This document shows positions 16,169-25,028 of a stretch of 64,000 bases of DNA, piece after piece. Source of the DNA: DASZIT01 sp963709665 (GTDB taxonomy: Bacteria; Actinomycetota; Acidimicrobiia; Acidimicrobiales; RAAP-2); contig CAVPWU010000007.1 of the NCBI GenBank assembly GCA_963709665.1, positions 254,501-318,500 of the forward strand, read 5' to 3'. Position 1 is the first letter of the stretch; each line of letters starts with the position of its first letter. The position numbers were made by a program, and so were the translations under genes. Below the pieces are notes generated by a model. The model had not been told where the DNA came from and made no database searches. It worked only from the letters and a program-made list of their open reading frames with translations.

Positions 16169-17411
16169 TGTCTCAGGACATCGCGGACAGACGAACCTAT
16201 GCAGGCTACGTAACCACGGCCTTCGGAGCCAGTGGTTGGTAGTCCCGACCCGGGTCGAGGGTGAGGTGTCGGATCAGTTCACCCTCCTCGCTGAGCACCC
16301 GGATATCGAGGTCGGCCACCAGGACGATGACCCGTCTCCCGGTGTGGGCCCGACCCACGCCGACGTGGTGGAGCTTGGTCCCGTGGCGCAGGGTGAAGAC
16401 CCCGGTCTTGTCGATCTTGTCGTGGCGGACCCGGGTGTGGGGGGTCATCGGGTACTTGTCGGGGTCGGGGGTGGCCTTGACCAGAGCGTCGAAGGCCTGC
16501 TTCGGGGGCACCATCCCCCGGGCCGAGTGGGGCCGGGTCTCGTTGTAGTAGCGGACGAAGACGTCGACCTGGCCCTGGAGCTCGGCGATGGAGGTGGCCG
16601 GGTCCTGCTTGCGGAGCCAGCGCTTCAGGGTCTGGTGGAACCGCTCGATCTTCCCCTGAGTCTGCGGATGGTAGGGCTTGCCGTGCTTGATGGTGATCCC
16701 CAAGGTGGCGAGCTCGGTCTCAAAGCCGCAGCGGCCGTTGCGGAACTGGGCGGTGAAGATGCAGCCGTTGTCGGTCAGCATGGAGGCCGGCAGCCCGAAA
16801 CGTCCCGCACCCTGGTAGAACGCCGCCACCACGTCGGCGGCTGTCGTGACCGGCAGCACCACGGCCACGGTGACCATCCGGGAGTAGTCGTCCACGAAGT
16901 CGAGGATCTCCACCCCGGTCCCGTCAGCCAGGGCCCAGTGGGTCATGTCGGCCTGCCAGGTCTCGTTGGGCAGGCTGGCCTCGAACCGCTGCCAGGAGTG
17001 CCGGGGCCGCTTCTGGGGCTGGGGGACGACGAAGCCCCGGCGGACCAGGGCCCGGTGGATGGTGGACCGGGCGGGGGCGGACCCGTGGCGCTGGCGCAGG
17101 TGGTACTGGATGGTGAGGGGACCGGCGTCGAAGCCGTCCCCGGACAGCTGCTTGCGGATCAGCACGATCTCGTCCTCGATGGCCACGTCGAGCTGGGTGG
17201 GTCGGCGGTGGGGTGCCCTCGACTTCGGGACCAGCGCCTCGTAACTGCCGGATCGGAACAGGGTCACCTGTTTGGCCACCCAGGACTTCGAGACGTCGAG
17301 TGACGACGCCACCGACCGGAGGGACCGACCCTCGATCACCACAGCGTCAACGGCATAACGGGAACGATCCATGGACACCACCTGAGCAGGTGTCCGCGAT
17401 GTCCTGAGACA
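16169..17411 (-). mobile_element. IS481-type insertion sequence against tRNA-Ser
   Basis: A 1.24-kb element with perfect 21-bp terminal inverted repeats (16169-16189 and 17391-17411; ends TGTCTC...GAGACA) enclosing one transposase gene. The left end begins six bases after the tRNA CCA. No obvious short target duplication is seen. Confidence 0.88.
16206..17372 (-). CDS. IS481-family transposase (DDE)
   Basis: A 388-residue transposase. An N-terminal helix-turn-helix (GRSLRSVASSLDVSKSWVAK) is followed by a second HTH-like segment. The rve/DDE core has Asp in TWQADMTHW, Asp in ASMLTDNGCIF and Glu in QTQGKIERFHQTLKRWL, all three catalytic acids present. A C-terminal beta domain follows. ATG 17372 is preferred over the GTG at 17381 because AGGTGG lies six bases upstream. 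The frame appears intact, so the element may be active. Confidence 0.9.
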   Translation of the reverse strand: MDRSRYAVDAVVIEGRSLRSVASSLDVSKSWVAKQVTLFRSGSYEALVPKSRAPHRRPTQLDVAIEDEIVLIRKQLSGDGFDAGPLTIQYHLRQRHGSAPARSTIHRALVRRGFVVPQPQKRPRHSWQRFEASLPNETWQADMTHWALADGTGVEILDFVDDYSRMVTVAVVLPVTTAADVVAAFYQGAGRFGLPASMLTDNGCIFTAQFRNGRCGFETELATLGITIKHGKPYHPQTQGKIERFHQTLKRWLRKQDPATSIAELQGQVDVFVRYYNETRPHSARGMVPPKQAFDALVKATPDPDKYPMTPHTRVRHDKIDKTGVFTLRHGTKLHHVGVGRAHTGRRVIVLVADLDIRVLSEEGELIRHLTLDPGRDYQPLAPKAVVT

Positions 17412-17786
17412 TGGTGTCCACTACGTCATGGAACCGGACACCACCGCCTCCGCCATGTGGGATGTCCCAGGACATCGCGGACAGACGAACCGAGGGGATG
17501 TCCCAGGACATCGTGGACGACCGGCCCCCGCCGTTGTCTCTAGCTGATCGCTTATAAATTGGTAGAGACGACCCCCGGGCTCGCTGAAGTAGGCCGGTTC
17601 GACCTCACCGTCCCGAGGTTCGGGGAGCACATGCAGCGGGCCGTCCCCGTCGGAGCCGCGCCGGCCGGGCTCCGTCGCTCCCGGGGAGGCTCGGGGAGCC
17701 GGGACGGTCACCCACCCGGCGGGGCGGCGGCCGAGGCTCGTCTAGGTTCCATGGTTCCCCCACCCACCGACCCCTCGGAGGATGCG
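17412..17786. repeat. Duplicated tRNA-Ser 3' end and IS end remnants; no gene
   Basis: 17441-17459 repeats the last 19 bp of tRNA-Ser and its flank. It is followed at 17468-17491 by 24 bp identical to the inner left end of the adjacent IS481-type element (16174-16197). A third, diverged end copy (GATGTCCCAGGACATCGTGG) lies at ~17497-17516. No transposase follows, so these are stranded ends of earlier insertions. The rest, up to the tadA start, shows no gene; a locally AT-rich stretch (GCTTATAAATTGG, ~17550) is unassigned. Confidence 0.75.
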
Positions 17787-18257
17787 ATGACGGATGGCGC
17801 CGGGCTGGACGACCACGCCGCCATGGGCGTGGCCCTCGAGGAGGCGGCCCGGGCGGCCGCCCACGGCGACGTCCCGGTCGGGGCGGTCGCCCTGATCGGG
17901 GGCCGGGTGGTCGCCGCCCGCCACAACGAGCGCCACCGGCGCGGGGACCCCACCGCCCACGCCGAACTGCTGGCCCTGGCCGACGCCGCCGCCTTGGTGG
18001 AGGGCTGGCGGCTGTCGGACGTCACCCTGGTGGTGACGTTGGAGCCCTGTCCGATGTGCGCCGGGGCCCTGGTGGCCGGTCGGGTGGGCCGCCTGGTCTT
18101 CGGGGCGGCGGACGCCAAGGCGGGAGCCTGCGGATCCCTCTACAACCTGTGCGCCGACCCCCGGCTCAACCATGAGCTCCCGGTGACCGCCGGGGTCCGG
18201 GCCGGGGAGTCCTCCGCCCTCCTCACCGGGTTCTTCGAGGACCGCCGTCGCCCCTGA
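17787..18257 (+). CDS. tadA: tRNA-specific adenosine deaminase
   Basis: A 156-residue zinc deaminase converting wobble adenosine-34 to inosine in tRNA-Arg(ACG). The active site is PTAHAELLAL (zinc His and catalytic Glu) and LEPCPMCAGAL (zinc Cys pair). The DVPVGAV N-terminal motif and a GSLYNLCADPRLNH substrate loop match TadA. ATG 17787 has GGAGG about seven bases upstream. Confidence 0.9.
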   Translation: MTDGAGLDDHAAMGVALEEAARAAAHGDVPVGAVALIGGRVVAARHNERHRRGDPTAHAELLALADAAALVEGWRLSDVTLVVTLEPCPMCAGALVAGRVGRLVFGAADAKAGACGSLYNLCADPRLNHELPVTAGVRAGESSALLTGFFEDRRRP

Positions 18258-18437
18258 CCCGCTCAGGGGACCCGGCTCCGCCCCCACTGGCAGGACCGCC
18301 CACCGGTCGGCAGACCACCAGGCTGCCACCGACCGCCAGCTCCACGAGCTCCGGATCCGGGCCGAGCAGGTCCGGTATGCGGCGGGGGCGGGAGTGGTAC
18401 CCCTGACCGAGCCGCCGGGGTGCGGCGGCCGGGGTGG

Positions 18438-20924
18438 CTACCGACCGAGCGGTGCGAAGAGGTCGCCGTCGCGGTCGATGCGCCGGAGGACCTGGTCGGT
18501 GGTGAAGCGGAGGCTGTCCGGTGTGGCCTCGGCGGCGCAGGTCCGCACCTCCTGCTCGGAGACCGGGGTGGACACCGTGGGCTCCGATCGCCCCCGCACC
18601 GAGTAGACGGCCACCGTGGTCTTGGCGGGGTGGTTCTGACTCCAGTCGATGAGCACCCGGCCCCGGCGGAGCGTCTTGCGCATGTTGGAGACGACCAGCT
18701 CGGGATGGTCGGCCTCGAGGGCGAGGGCGATGTCGTGGGCGTCGGTGCGGAGGTCGTCCCAGCTGGGCCCCCGCGGGGACCGCAGCGCCGTGTAGACCTG
18801 CAGCCCCTTGGACCCGCTGGTCTTGTAGAACGCCTCGGCGCCCCGGTCGGCCAGCACCTCGGCGACCAGGACCGCCACCCGGCAGCACTCGACGATGGTG
18901 GTGCCCTCGCCGGGGTCGAGGTCGAACACCATGAAGTCGGGCGGGGAGGGGAGCTTCCGGCGACGGCCCGCCCGCCAGAGGGGGACGTGGAACTCGACGG
19001 TCGCCAGGTTGGCCGCCCAGGCCAGGGTGGGGAGGTCGCCGATCACCGCGTAGGTCACCGGATCGCCGCCGTCGGCGGTGGGGACGGTCACCGTGGGGAC
19101 CCAGTCGGGGGCGTGGGACGGCACGTGCTTCTCGAAGAACGACTTGCCGTCGACGCCGTCGGGGTAGCGCTTCAGGGTCACCGGGCGGTCCCGGAGGTGG
19201 GGCAGCATCGTCGGCGCCACCTTCAGGTAGTAGTCGATCAGCTGGCCCTTGGTGAATCCGGTGGCCGGGAACAGCACCTTGTCCAGATTGGAGACCTCGA
19301 GCTGGCGGCCGCCCACCGACACCCGCACCTTCGCTGTGGGCATGGCCACCTCCCTACCCCGGGTCCGGGGCTCCACTCCTGCGGCCGGGTGGTCGGGGCC
19401 GGGAATCCCCGACCCGGGTGGGTGGCGGGCGGCGTCATCGCCCTCCGTCCCCACCGGCTCGGCCACCACCTCCGTCCATCCCTTGTCGGTCCGCAGCCCC
19501 CGCCAGGTCGGATGGCGGAGCCGACCGTCGGGCGTCCACTCCGAGTAGCGGACCTCCCCGACCACCTCCGGGCGGAGGAAGTGCACCGGGGCGGTCACCT
19601 CACGCCGGGCCAGGGTGGTGGTGAACGGGCTGGTCCGGGCGGCGAGGGGCTGGAACCGCTGCAGCAGGGCCCGTCGGTCGGCCGCCGAGAAGCCGGTGCC
19701 CACCTTGCCCACGTACCGGAGCCCCTTCCCCTCCGGGATGCCCAGCAGGAGTGCCCCCAGGCTGCCGGACCGCTCCCCCTGGCCCTCCGTCCAACCGCCC
19801 ACCACCACCTCTTGGGTCCGGACGTTCTTGACCTTGACCCACTGGGGCTCCCGCCGTCCCGGCCGGTAGTGGGAGTCGCGACGCTTGGCCACCACCCCCT
19901 CCAGCCCGACCTCCGCGGTCGCCTGGAGCACGTCGCGCCCCGGCCGGTCCCGGAACGAGTCGGCAGTGGCGAAGCCGGGCCCCGCGAGGTGGAGCGACTC
20001 CAGTCGGTCCCGCCGGGCGTCGTAGGTCTCGCCGAGGAGGGAGGCTCCGTCGAGGTAGAGGACGTCGAAGATCACCAGGTTGGCCGGCTCGTCGGCGGAC
20101 CGGCGCCGGATCTCCCCCGGCTTGGCCAGCTGCAGGCGGTGCTGGAGGCGGTTGAAGTCGGGCCGACCGTCCTCCCCCAGGGACACGATCTCCCCGTCGA
20201 GCACCGCCGACCGCGCTCCGAGGCTCGCTCCCAGGCCGTGGAGCTCCGGGAACTGACCGGTGATGTCCCGCCCATTCCGGCTCTGGACCCGGATCCGGCC
20301 GCCCTCCACGAAGACGATGGCCCGGATCCCGTCCCACTTGATCTCGTAGGCCCAGCCGCGGTCGTCCGCCGGGAGCGCCCCCGCCACCGCCAGCATCGGC
20401 TTGACCGACGTGGGGAGCGGGGCGAAGCCGACCGGCGCCGGGTCCATCCGGTGGATCATCCAGTTCCTTCCCTTGGTGGGGAAGAGGACGTAGCGCCCCT
20501 CCGCCCGCGCCCCGTGGAGCACCACCATGACCTCGTCGTCCCTCCACTTCTCCAGCTCGAAGTGACCGCGGTCCCAGAGCGACACCCGGCCCCCGCCGTA
20601 CTCGCCGGCCGGGATGTCGCCCTCGAACGACCCGTAGGCCAGGGGGTGGTCCTCGGTATGGACGGCCAGGTGGTTCCGGCCCGGGTCGAGGGGGAGGCCC
20701 TTGGGCAGCGCCCAGGAGACCAGCACCCCGTCGTGCTCCAGGCGGAAGTCCCAGTGGAGGGCCCGGGCGTGGTGCTCCTGGATCACGAAGGTGGGGCGGT
20801 CGGCGCCCGGCTCCGGGCCGCCGCCCATGGGCTCCGGCGTCCTGGTCGGGTCCCGCTTCGACCGGTAGGTGGCCAGGTCGGCCCTGGTGTCCTTCGGTCC
20901 CGCCTTGCTGCCGGTCACGGACAC
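18438..20924 (-). CDS. ligD: Multifunctional DNA ligase D (phosphoesterase-ligase-polymerase)
   Basis: An 828-residue non-homologous end-joining protein with three domains in the order phosphoesterase, ligase, polymerase. The 3'-phosphoesterase (~45-160) has HHARALHWDFRLEHDG. The ATP-dependent ligase has adenylated Lys196 in EIKWDGIRA, DGEIV, and VVAKRRDSHYRPG. The LigD polymerase/primase domain (~530-828) has VFDLDPGEG and TSGSKGLQVY. The order matches Pseudomonas LigD, not the POL-PE-LIG order of Mycobacterium. Start is a GTG; a Pro-rich segment joins LIG to POL. Ku, its partner, is not encoded in this window. Confidence 0.93.
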   Translation of the reverse strand: MSVTGSKAGPKDTRADLATYRSKRDPTRTPEPMGGGPEPGADRPTFVIQEHHARALHWDFRLEHDGVLVSWALPKGLPLDPGRNHLAVHTEDHPLAYGSFEGDIPAGEYGGGRVSLWDRGHFELEKWRDDEVMVVLHGARAEGRYVLFPTKGRNWMIHRMDPAPVGFAPLPTSVKPMLAVAGALPADDRGWAYEIKWDGIRAIVFVEGGRIRVQSRNGRDITGQFPELHGLGASLGARSAVLDGEIVSLGEDGRPDFNRLQHRLQLAKPGEIRRRSADEPANLVIFDVLYLDGASLLGETYDARRDRLESLHLAGPGFATADSFRDRPGRDVLQATAEVGLEGVVAKRRDSHYRPGRREPQWVKVKNVRTQEVVVGGWTEGQGERSGSLGALLLGIPEGKGLRYVGKVGTGFSAADRRALLQRFQPLAARTSPFTTTLARREVTAPVHFLRPEVVGEVRYSEWTPDGRLRHPTWRGLRTDKGWTEVVAEPVGTEGDDAARHPPGSGIPGPDHPAAGVEPRTRGREVAMPTAKVRVSVGGRQLEVSNLDKVLFPATGFTKGQLIDYYLKVAPTMLPHLRDRPVTLKRYPDGVDGKSFFEKHVPSHAPDWVPTVTVPTADGGDPVTYAVIGDLPTLAWAANLATVEFHVPLWRAGRRRKLPSPPDFMVFDLDPGEGTTIVECCRVAVLVAEVLADRGAEAFYKTSGSKGLQVYTALRSPRGPSWDDLRTDAHDIALALEADHPELVVSNMRKTLRRGRVLIDWSQNHPAKTTVAVYSVRGRSEPTVSTPVSEQEVRTCAAEATPDSLRFTTDQVLRRIDRDGDLFAPLGR

Positions 20925-21063
20925 CCCCCTACCATCGAGGACGACTCGACCGGCCCGGGACGCCGGAACTGACCGACGCCATCTGGTTGCATTCCGTCGT
21001 TTGAGGCTCCCTGCATGGGGGCATCACCATTGGCAACATCTTTCCACGAACAAAGGATGGACC

Positions 21064-21312
21064 ATGGCAAGCGGACTGGTTGCAAGCATCATCGCATTCG
21101 CGGTCGGGGCAGTCTTGGACTTCGCGGTCACGACGAGCACCGAACAGCACGGATTCAACATCCACACCGTGGGGATCATCCTGATGGTGGTGGGTGCGGT
21201 GGGTGCAGTGATCTCGGTGGCGGGCCTGATCAGCAGCAATTTCCGCCGGCGTCGCACGGTGATCGACGACGGGCGGGGGAACGTGATCACCCGCCAGGAC
21301 ACCCTGAGCTGA
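21064..21312 (+). CDS. DUF6458-like small membrane protein
   Basis: An 82-residue protein with two membrane helices (LVASIIAFAVGAVLDFAV and VGIILMVVGAVGAVISVAGL) and a basic RRRR cytoplasmic tail. The layout, and the GIILMVVGAVG motif in particular, match actinobacterial DUF6458 proteins of unknown function. ATG 21064 follows AAGGA. A very strong hairpin sits four bases after the stop. Confidence 0.7.
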   Translation: MASGLVASIIAFAVGAVLDFAVTTSTEQHGFNIHTVGIILMVVGAVGAVISVAGLISSNFRRRRTVIDDGRGNVITRQDTLS

Positions 21313-21315
21313 CCC

Positions 21316-21371
21316 ACGCCCGGAGACCCTGACCGACGGGATCGGCCCGGTCGGTCAGGGTCTCCGGGCGT
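21316..21371. terminator. 22-bp perfect-stem hairpin terminator
   Basis: 21316-21337 and 21350-21371 are exact reverse complements, and the 12-base loop contains a further GGG/CCC pairing. It lies directly after the DUF6458 stop and before the DoxX-family gene. There is no U-tract, as is common for actinobacterial terminators. Such a long perfect stem could also protect an mRNA end. Confidence 0.75.
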
Positions 21372-21450
21372 CTGCATGCATCCCGTGGATTCCCCGCGGT
21401 TTCCCGAACAATCACGACTCTCCCTTTCCGAAAGTGAGCAGCAGCTGAGC

Positions 21451-22311
21451 ATGGCGTTATCTCGACGTATCGCCCGTCCCCTCCTCGCATCCATCTTCGT
21501 GGCCGGGGGGGTGGACGCCCTGCGCAATCCGGCCGGCAAGCTCCCGAAGGCCGAGGCGGTCACCGAGCCGCTCCGTGAGGGGACCGGGGTCGACCCGGAG
21601 CTGCTGATCCGGGTCAACGGGGCGGTGCAGGTCGGGGCCGGGCTCCTGCTGGCCACGGGCAGGTTCCGCCGGCTCGCCTCGCTGGCCCTCATCGGATCGA
21701 TCGTGCCGACCACCTACGCCGGTCACCGGTTCTGGGAGGAGACCGACCCGGCCACCCGGGCGCAGCAGCGGATGCACTTCCTGAAGAACCTCGGGCTCCT
21801 GGGGGGACTGATCCTGGCAGCCTTCGACACCGAGGGTGAGCCGTCCCTCAGCTGGCGCGCCAAGCGCCGGGCCCATCAGCTCGAGACCGCCGTCGCCCTC
21901 GGACGGGCCACCCGTGGTTCGGCCCTGCGGAAGCAGGCCCGCCGGTCGAAGACGACGCTGGCCGACATCAAGGCCGGCGCCCCGGCGCTGGCCAGGAAGA
22001 TCGATCTGGAGCCGGCCCAGCACCTGGCCGCCTCCGGAGCGTCCGCCGCCAGGCAGGTGCCGTCCACGGTGGGCGAGGGGCTCAAGACCGCCGGCGGCGC
22101 GGCGTTGAAGGCGCTGCAGGGCCCGAGCGGAACGGCCGCCGACGCCGTGAGCCAGGCGACCTCCGCCCTCGGTGCGGCGGTCAGCCAGCTGGAGCCCCTC
22201 GCCGAGCGGGCCACCAAGGCGGGACTCGAGACGATCACCCCTTACCTCAGCCTGGCCGCCGAACAGGCGGGAAACGCCATCGCCAAGCTGCCCGACCCCG
22301 TGACGGCGTAG
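21451..22311 (+). CDS. DoxX family membrane protein with long helical tail
   Basis: A 286-residue protein. The N-terminal ~130 residues are DoxX-like: ARPLLASIFVAGGVDALRNP, LLIRVNGAVQVGAGLLLATG, a third helix with LIGSIVPTTYAGH, and NLGLLGGLILAAFD. The following ~150 residues are Ala-rich and predicted helical (many STLG/AAxAL heptads), outside the usual DoxX length, possibly a phasin-like or coiled-coil extension. DoxX proteins are linked to redox stress; the role here is unknown. ATG 21451 lacks a clear ribosome site. Confidence 0.7.
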   Translation: MALSRRIARPLLASIFVAGGVDALRNPAGKLPKAEAVTEPLREGTGVDPELLIRVNGAVQVGAGLLLATGRFRRLASLALIGSIVPTTYAGHRFWEETDPATRAQQRMHFLKNLGLLGGLILAAFDTEGEPSLSWRAKRRAHQLETAVALGRATRGSALRKQARRSKTTLADIKAGAPALARKIDLEPAQHLAASGASAARQVPSTVGEGLKTAGGAALKALQGPSGTAADAVSQATSALGAAVSQLEPLAERATKAGLETITPYLSLAAEQAGNAIAKLPDPVTA

Positions 22312-22337
22312 ACCGGTCCCCGGCCGGTTCGCCCTCC

Positions 22338-22367
22338 GGAGGACCGTCCGGTCGACCGGGGTCCTCC
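22338..22367. terminator. Hairpin after DoxX-family gene
   Basis: GGAGGACC pairs with GGTCCTCC (8 bp), and the loop contains the palindrome CCGGTCGACCGG. Its position 27 bases after the DoxX stop suggests a terminator; no U-run. Confidence 0.5.
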
Positions 22368-22527
22368 CCGGGTCCCCCATGAAGGAGGGCACGGTCGGGT
22401 CTGCCGCCCCGTCAATGCGTCGGCCGGGACGGCGCCGGTCCCATCCCAGCTCTTCGTGGAAATTCCCCCCGGGGGCCGTCGACCCTTGGACCGAGACCCA
22501 CTCCCATGGCGGGCCGCCCTCCTACGC

Positions 22528-23131
22528 CTATGACCGGCCGCCCTCCACCCGTTCGATGCCGGGATGCCACTCCGTCGAGTGGTCGTTCAAGGCCAGGCCG
22601 ATCGACTCCTTGACCTCCGCCAGCTTGCGAATCAGTCCGTTGACCGGGGGATCGGGGAGGCTGGTCTGGTGCAGGCTGGCCTTGGCGATCCGCTCTCGCA
22701 GGACCGGGAGTTCATCGGCGGTCAGATGATCGATGAGCGTGAAGAGCTCGGCGTCCTCGAACTCGAGCAGGCTCCGCAGCGAGACGGCCATTGCATCGAT
22801 GGCGGCGTCGACTCTTTCGGGGTCGCCGGCGTGGGCATTGATGGGCGCGACGTCACGCAGATCGTCCCGCACCACCTCAATGGCGAGGCGCGCCTCACTC
22901 TGGAGATCGTCCCCCCGGGCAATGGTGTCCCGCATCCCCAGAGATTCCACAATCTGTGGATAGAAGGCGTCGGTCAGGACATTCTCATCAGCGCGCCGCC
23001 AGGACGGCGATCGCCCCCGCCAGGTCGGCCCGTTCCACCGGTAGGTGGGCGGCCTCGAGGCCGTCGAGATAGCGGAGGAGCAGCCGGCGGTCTTCATCGA
23101 TCGGCTGCAGTGGATCGAGGAGGTCTTCCAT
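22528..23131 (-). pseudogene. Hemerythrin-like protein in two frames (frameshift)
   Basis: Frame one (ATG 23131) encodes MEDLLDPLQPIDEDRRLLLR and then YLDGLEAAHLP..AGAIAVLAAR, and stops at 22988. The next frame continues ADENVLTDAFYPQI, then LRSLLEFEDAELFTLIDHL and ends at 22528. Together they give ~200 helical residues arranged like an HHE cation-binding (hemerythrin-like) protein, but most iron-ligand His are replaced by Asp/Glu/Gln. The break lies in a GGCGGCGCGC stretch near 22991-23000; a one-base gain or two-base loss would explain it. It could be sequencing error or decay. Confidence 0.5.
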
Positions 23132-23177
23132 CGACGGATCGGTACCCGGCCCGTCGCCACCGAAAACGTCCCGCCGG

Positions 23178-25028
23178 TCAGTGCGAACGCTCGGCTCCCA
23201 CCGTCGCCCCCGCCTCCTGCACCGCGGCGTAGCGCTCCCGGCCGATGCGGCGGATGCGCCCGGCCACCAGGGCGGATCGCAGGGCGTTCCGCAGCCGGCC
23301 CGGTCCCCACGCTCGGGACCCGACGGCCGACTCCAGCGCTGACGTCGACAGGGGCCCGCGGTCGCGGAGGGTGGCGACGATGCGGTCCACCTCGCGGGCC
23401 AGGGAGGGGTCGTCCTTGGGATGGGTGGAGGCCTGGGGGAACGGCGCCCACACCTGCCGGCGGGAGCGGGTCCGTGCCGGAGGGGTGGGTCGGGGCGACG
23501 GGTCCGGGTGGTCGTCGACCGTCCCAGGCCGGCCCTCCGACGGGCCGTCACCCTCGACGGCGGAGAGCGGTTGGGCCAGCTCCTCGAGGCTCTTCTGCTC
23601 GGCGTTGACGCCGATGACCAGCTCGACCACCCCGGCCGCAGCCATCAGGCCGGCACCGATCAGGTAGCCGATGGCGGTGTCGGAGGGTCGCTTGGTGGCG
23701 ATCAGGCTGCCGAACAGCACCGGGCCGATGATCCCGCCCAGACCGGTGCCGACGGCGTAGAAGAAGGCGATGGCCAGCGCCCGGGTCTCCATGGGGAAGA
23801 TCTCGCTGACCGTCAGATAGGCGGCGCTGGCGCCGGCGGAGGCGAAGAAGAACACCACCACCCAGGCGATGGTCTGGGTGGTGGCCGTCAGCACGCCGGC
23901 GTCGAAGAGCCAGGCGGTCACGGCCAGGAGGACGCCGGAGAGGATGTAGGAGCCGGCGATCATCGCCCGCCGTCCCACCACGTCGAAGAGTCGGCCCAGG
24001 ATCAGCGGCCCCATGAAGTTCCCGACGGCGAAGGCGATGAGGTAGTAGCCGATGGAGGAGGAGGGAACGTTGTAGAAGGTGGTCAGGACCAGTGAGTAGG
24101 TGAAGAAGACGGCGTTGTAGAGGAAGGCCTGGCCCACGAAGAGCGAGAGGCCGAGGATGGACCGCCGCGGGTAGGTGCCGAAGACGGTCCTCCCGACCTG
24201 GATGAATCCGATGGTTCCCCGCTGCCGGATCTTCACCGAGCCCTCGGGCTCGTCGAGGGGGGCGTCGGTGGACCTCCGGACCTGCGCCTCGATGTCGTCC
24301 ACCGTGGCCTCGGCCTCGTCCGGCCGGCCGTGGGTGAGCAGCCAGCGGGGGCTCTCGGGGAGGGTCCGCCGCACCAGGAGGATGGCCACCCCCAGCACGC
24401 CGCCGATCAGGAAGCACAGGCGCCAGCCGATGTTGACGGCGAAGAGATTGGGATCGAGCAGGACCAGCGTGGCGGCGGCCCCCACCGCCGTCCCCAGCCA
24501 GTAGGAGCCGTTGACCAGCAGGTCGACCGTCCCCCGGACCCGGGCCGGGATCAGCTCGTCGATGGCCGAGTTGATGGCGGAGTACTCGCCGCCGATCCCC
24601 ATGCCGGTGAAGAACCGGAAGGCGAAGAACATCCAGACGTCCCGGGAGAAGGCGGTCAGGACGGTGGCCACCAGGTAGAGGCCGAGGGTGACCAGGAACA
24701 GCCGCTTCCGCCCGAACCGGTCGGTGAGGTAGCCGAAGACCAGGGCGCCGACACAGGCCCCGGCGATGTAGATGCCGGCGGCATCACCGATCTGGGCGGT
24801 GGTGATGGCAAGCCCGCTGTTCGGCTTGGTCAGGGTGCTGCCGACCGCCCCCACGATGGTGACCTCGAGGCCGTCGAGGATCCAGACGGTCCCGAGGCCC
24901 AGCAGCACCACCCAGTGCCACCGGGACCACGGCAACCGGTCGAGCCTCGAGGGGACCTGGGTCTCCACCACCCCCTCGTCGTCCACCCCCCGATCGGCTG
25001 TCTGCCCGTCCCGCTGGTCCACGGTCAT
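23178..25028 (-). CDS. MFS sugar/acid transporter with C-terminal winged-helix-like domain
   Basis: A 616-residue protein. Residues ~35-480 are a 12-helix major facilitator with the sugar-porter/aromatic-acid motifs DRFGRKRLFLVTLG, RFFTGMGIGGEYSAINS and PESPRWLLTHGRPDEAE, plus a second-half LFDVVGRRAMIAG. A cytoplasmic Pro/Arg-rich linker (PSPRPTPPARTRSRRQ) follows. The last ~75 residues (REVDRIVATLRDRGPLSTSA, then a basic WGPGRLRNALRSALVAGRIR) look like a winged helix-turn-helix. Substrate unknown. ATG 25028 was chosen over upstream options by the MTVDQ start; no strong ribosome site. Confidence 0.78.
   Translation of the reverse strand: MTVDQRDGQTADRGVDDEGVVETQVPSRLDRLPWSRWHWVVLLGLGTVWILDGLEVTIVGAVGSTLTKPNSGLAITTAQIGDAAGIYIAGACVGALVFGYLTDRFGRKRLFLVTLGLYLVATVLTAFSRDVWMFFAFRFFTGMGIGGEYSAINSAIDELIPARVRGTVDLLVNGSYWLGTAVGAAATLVLLDPNLFAVNIGWRLCFLIGGVLGVAILLVRRTLPESPRWLLTHGRPDEAEATVDDIEAQVRRSTDAPLDEPEGSVKIRQRGTIGFIQVGRTVFGTYPRRSILGLSLFVGQAFLYNAVFFTYSLVLTTFYNVPSSSIGYYLIAFAVGNFMGPLILGRLFDVVGRRAMIAGSYILSGVLLAVTAWLFDAGVLTATTQTIAWVVVFFFASAGASAAYLTVSEIFPMETRALAIAFFYAVGTGLGGIIGPVLFGSLIATKRPSDTAIGYLIGAGLMAAAGVVELVIGVNAEQKSLEELAQPLSAVEGDGPSEGRPGTVDDHPDPSPRPTPPARTRSRRQVWAPFPQASTHPKDDPSLAREVDRIVATLRDRGPLSTSALESAVGSRAWGPGRLRNALRSALVAGRIRRIGRERYAAVQEAGATVGAERSH

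Noticed and set aside
16149..17459. 19-bp repeat as the IS481 target duplication
   Set aside because: Too long for this family, and the right copy is separated from the IS end by about 29 bp.
18420..20972. 850-codon plus-strand open frame opposite ligD
   Set aside because: Composition-driven shadow; LigD catalytic motifs are all on the minus strand.
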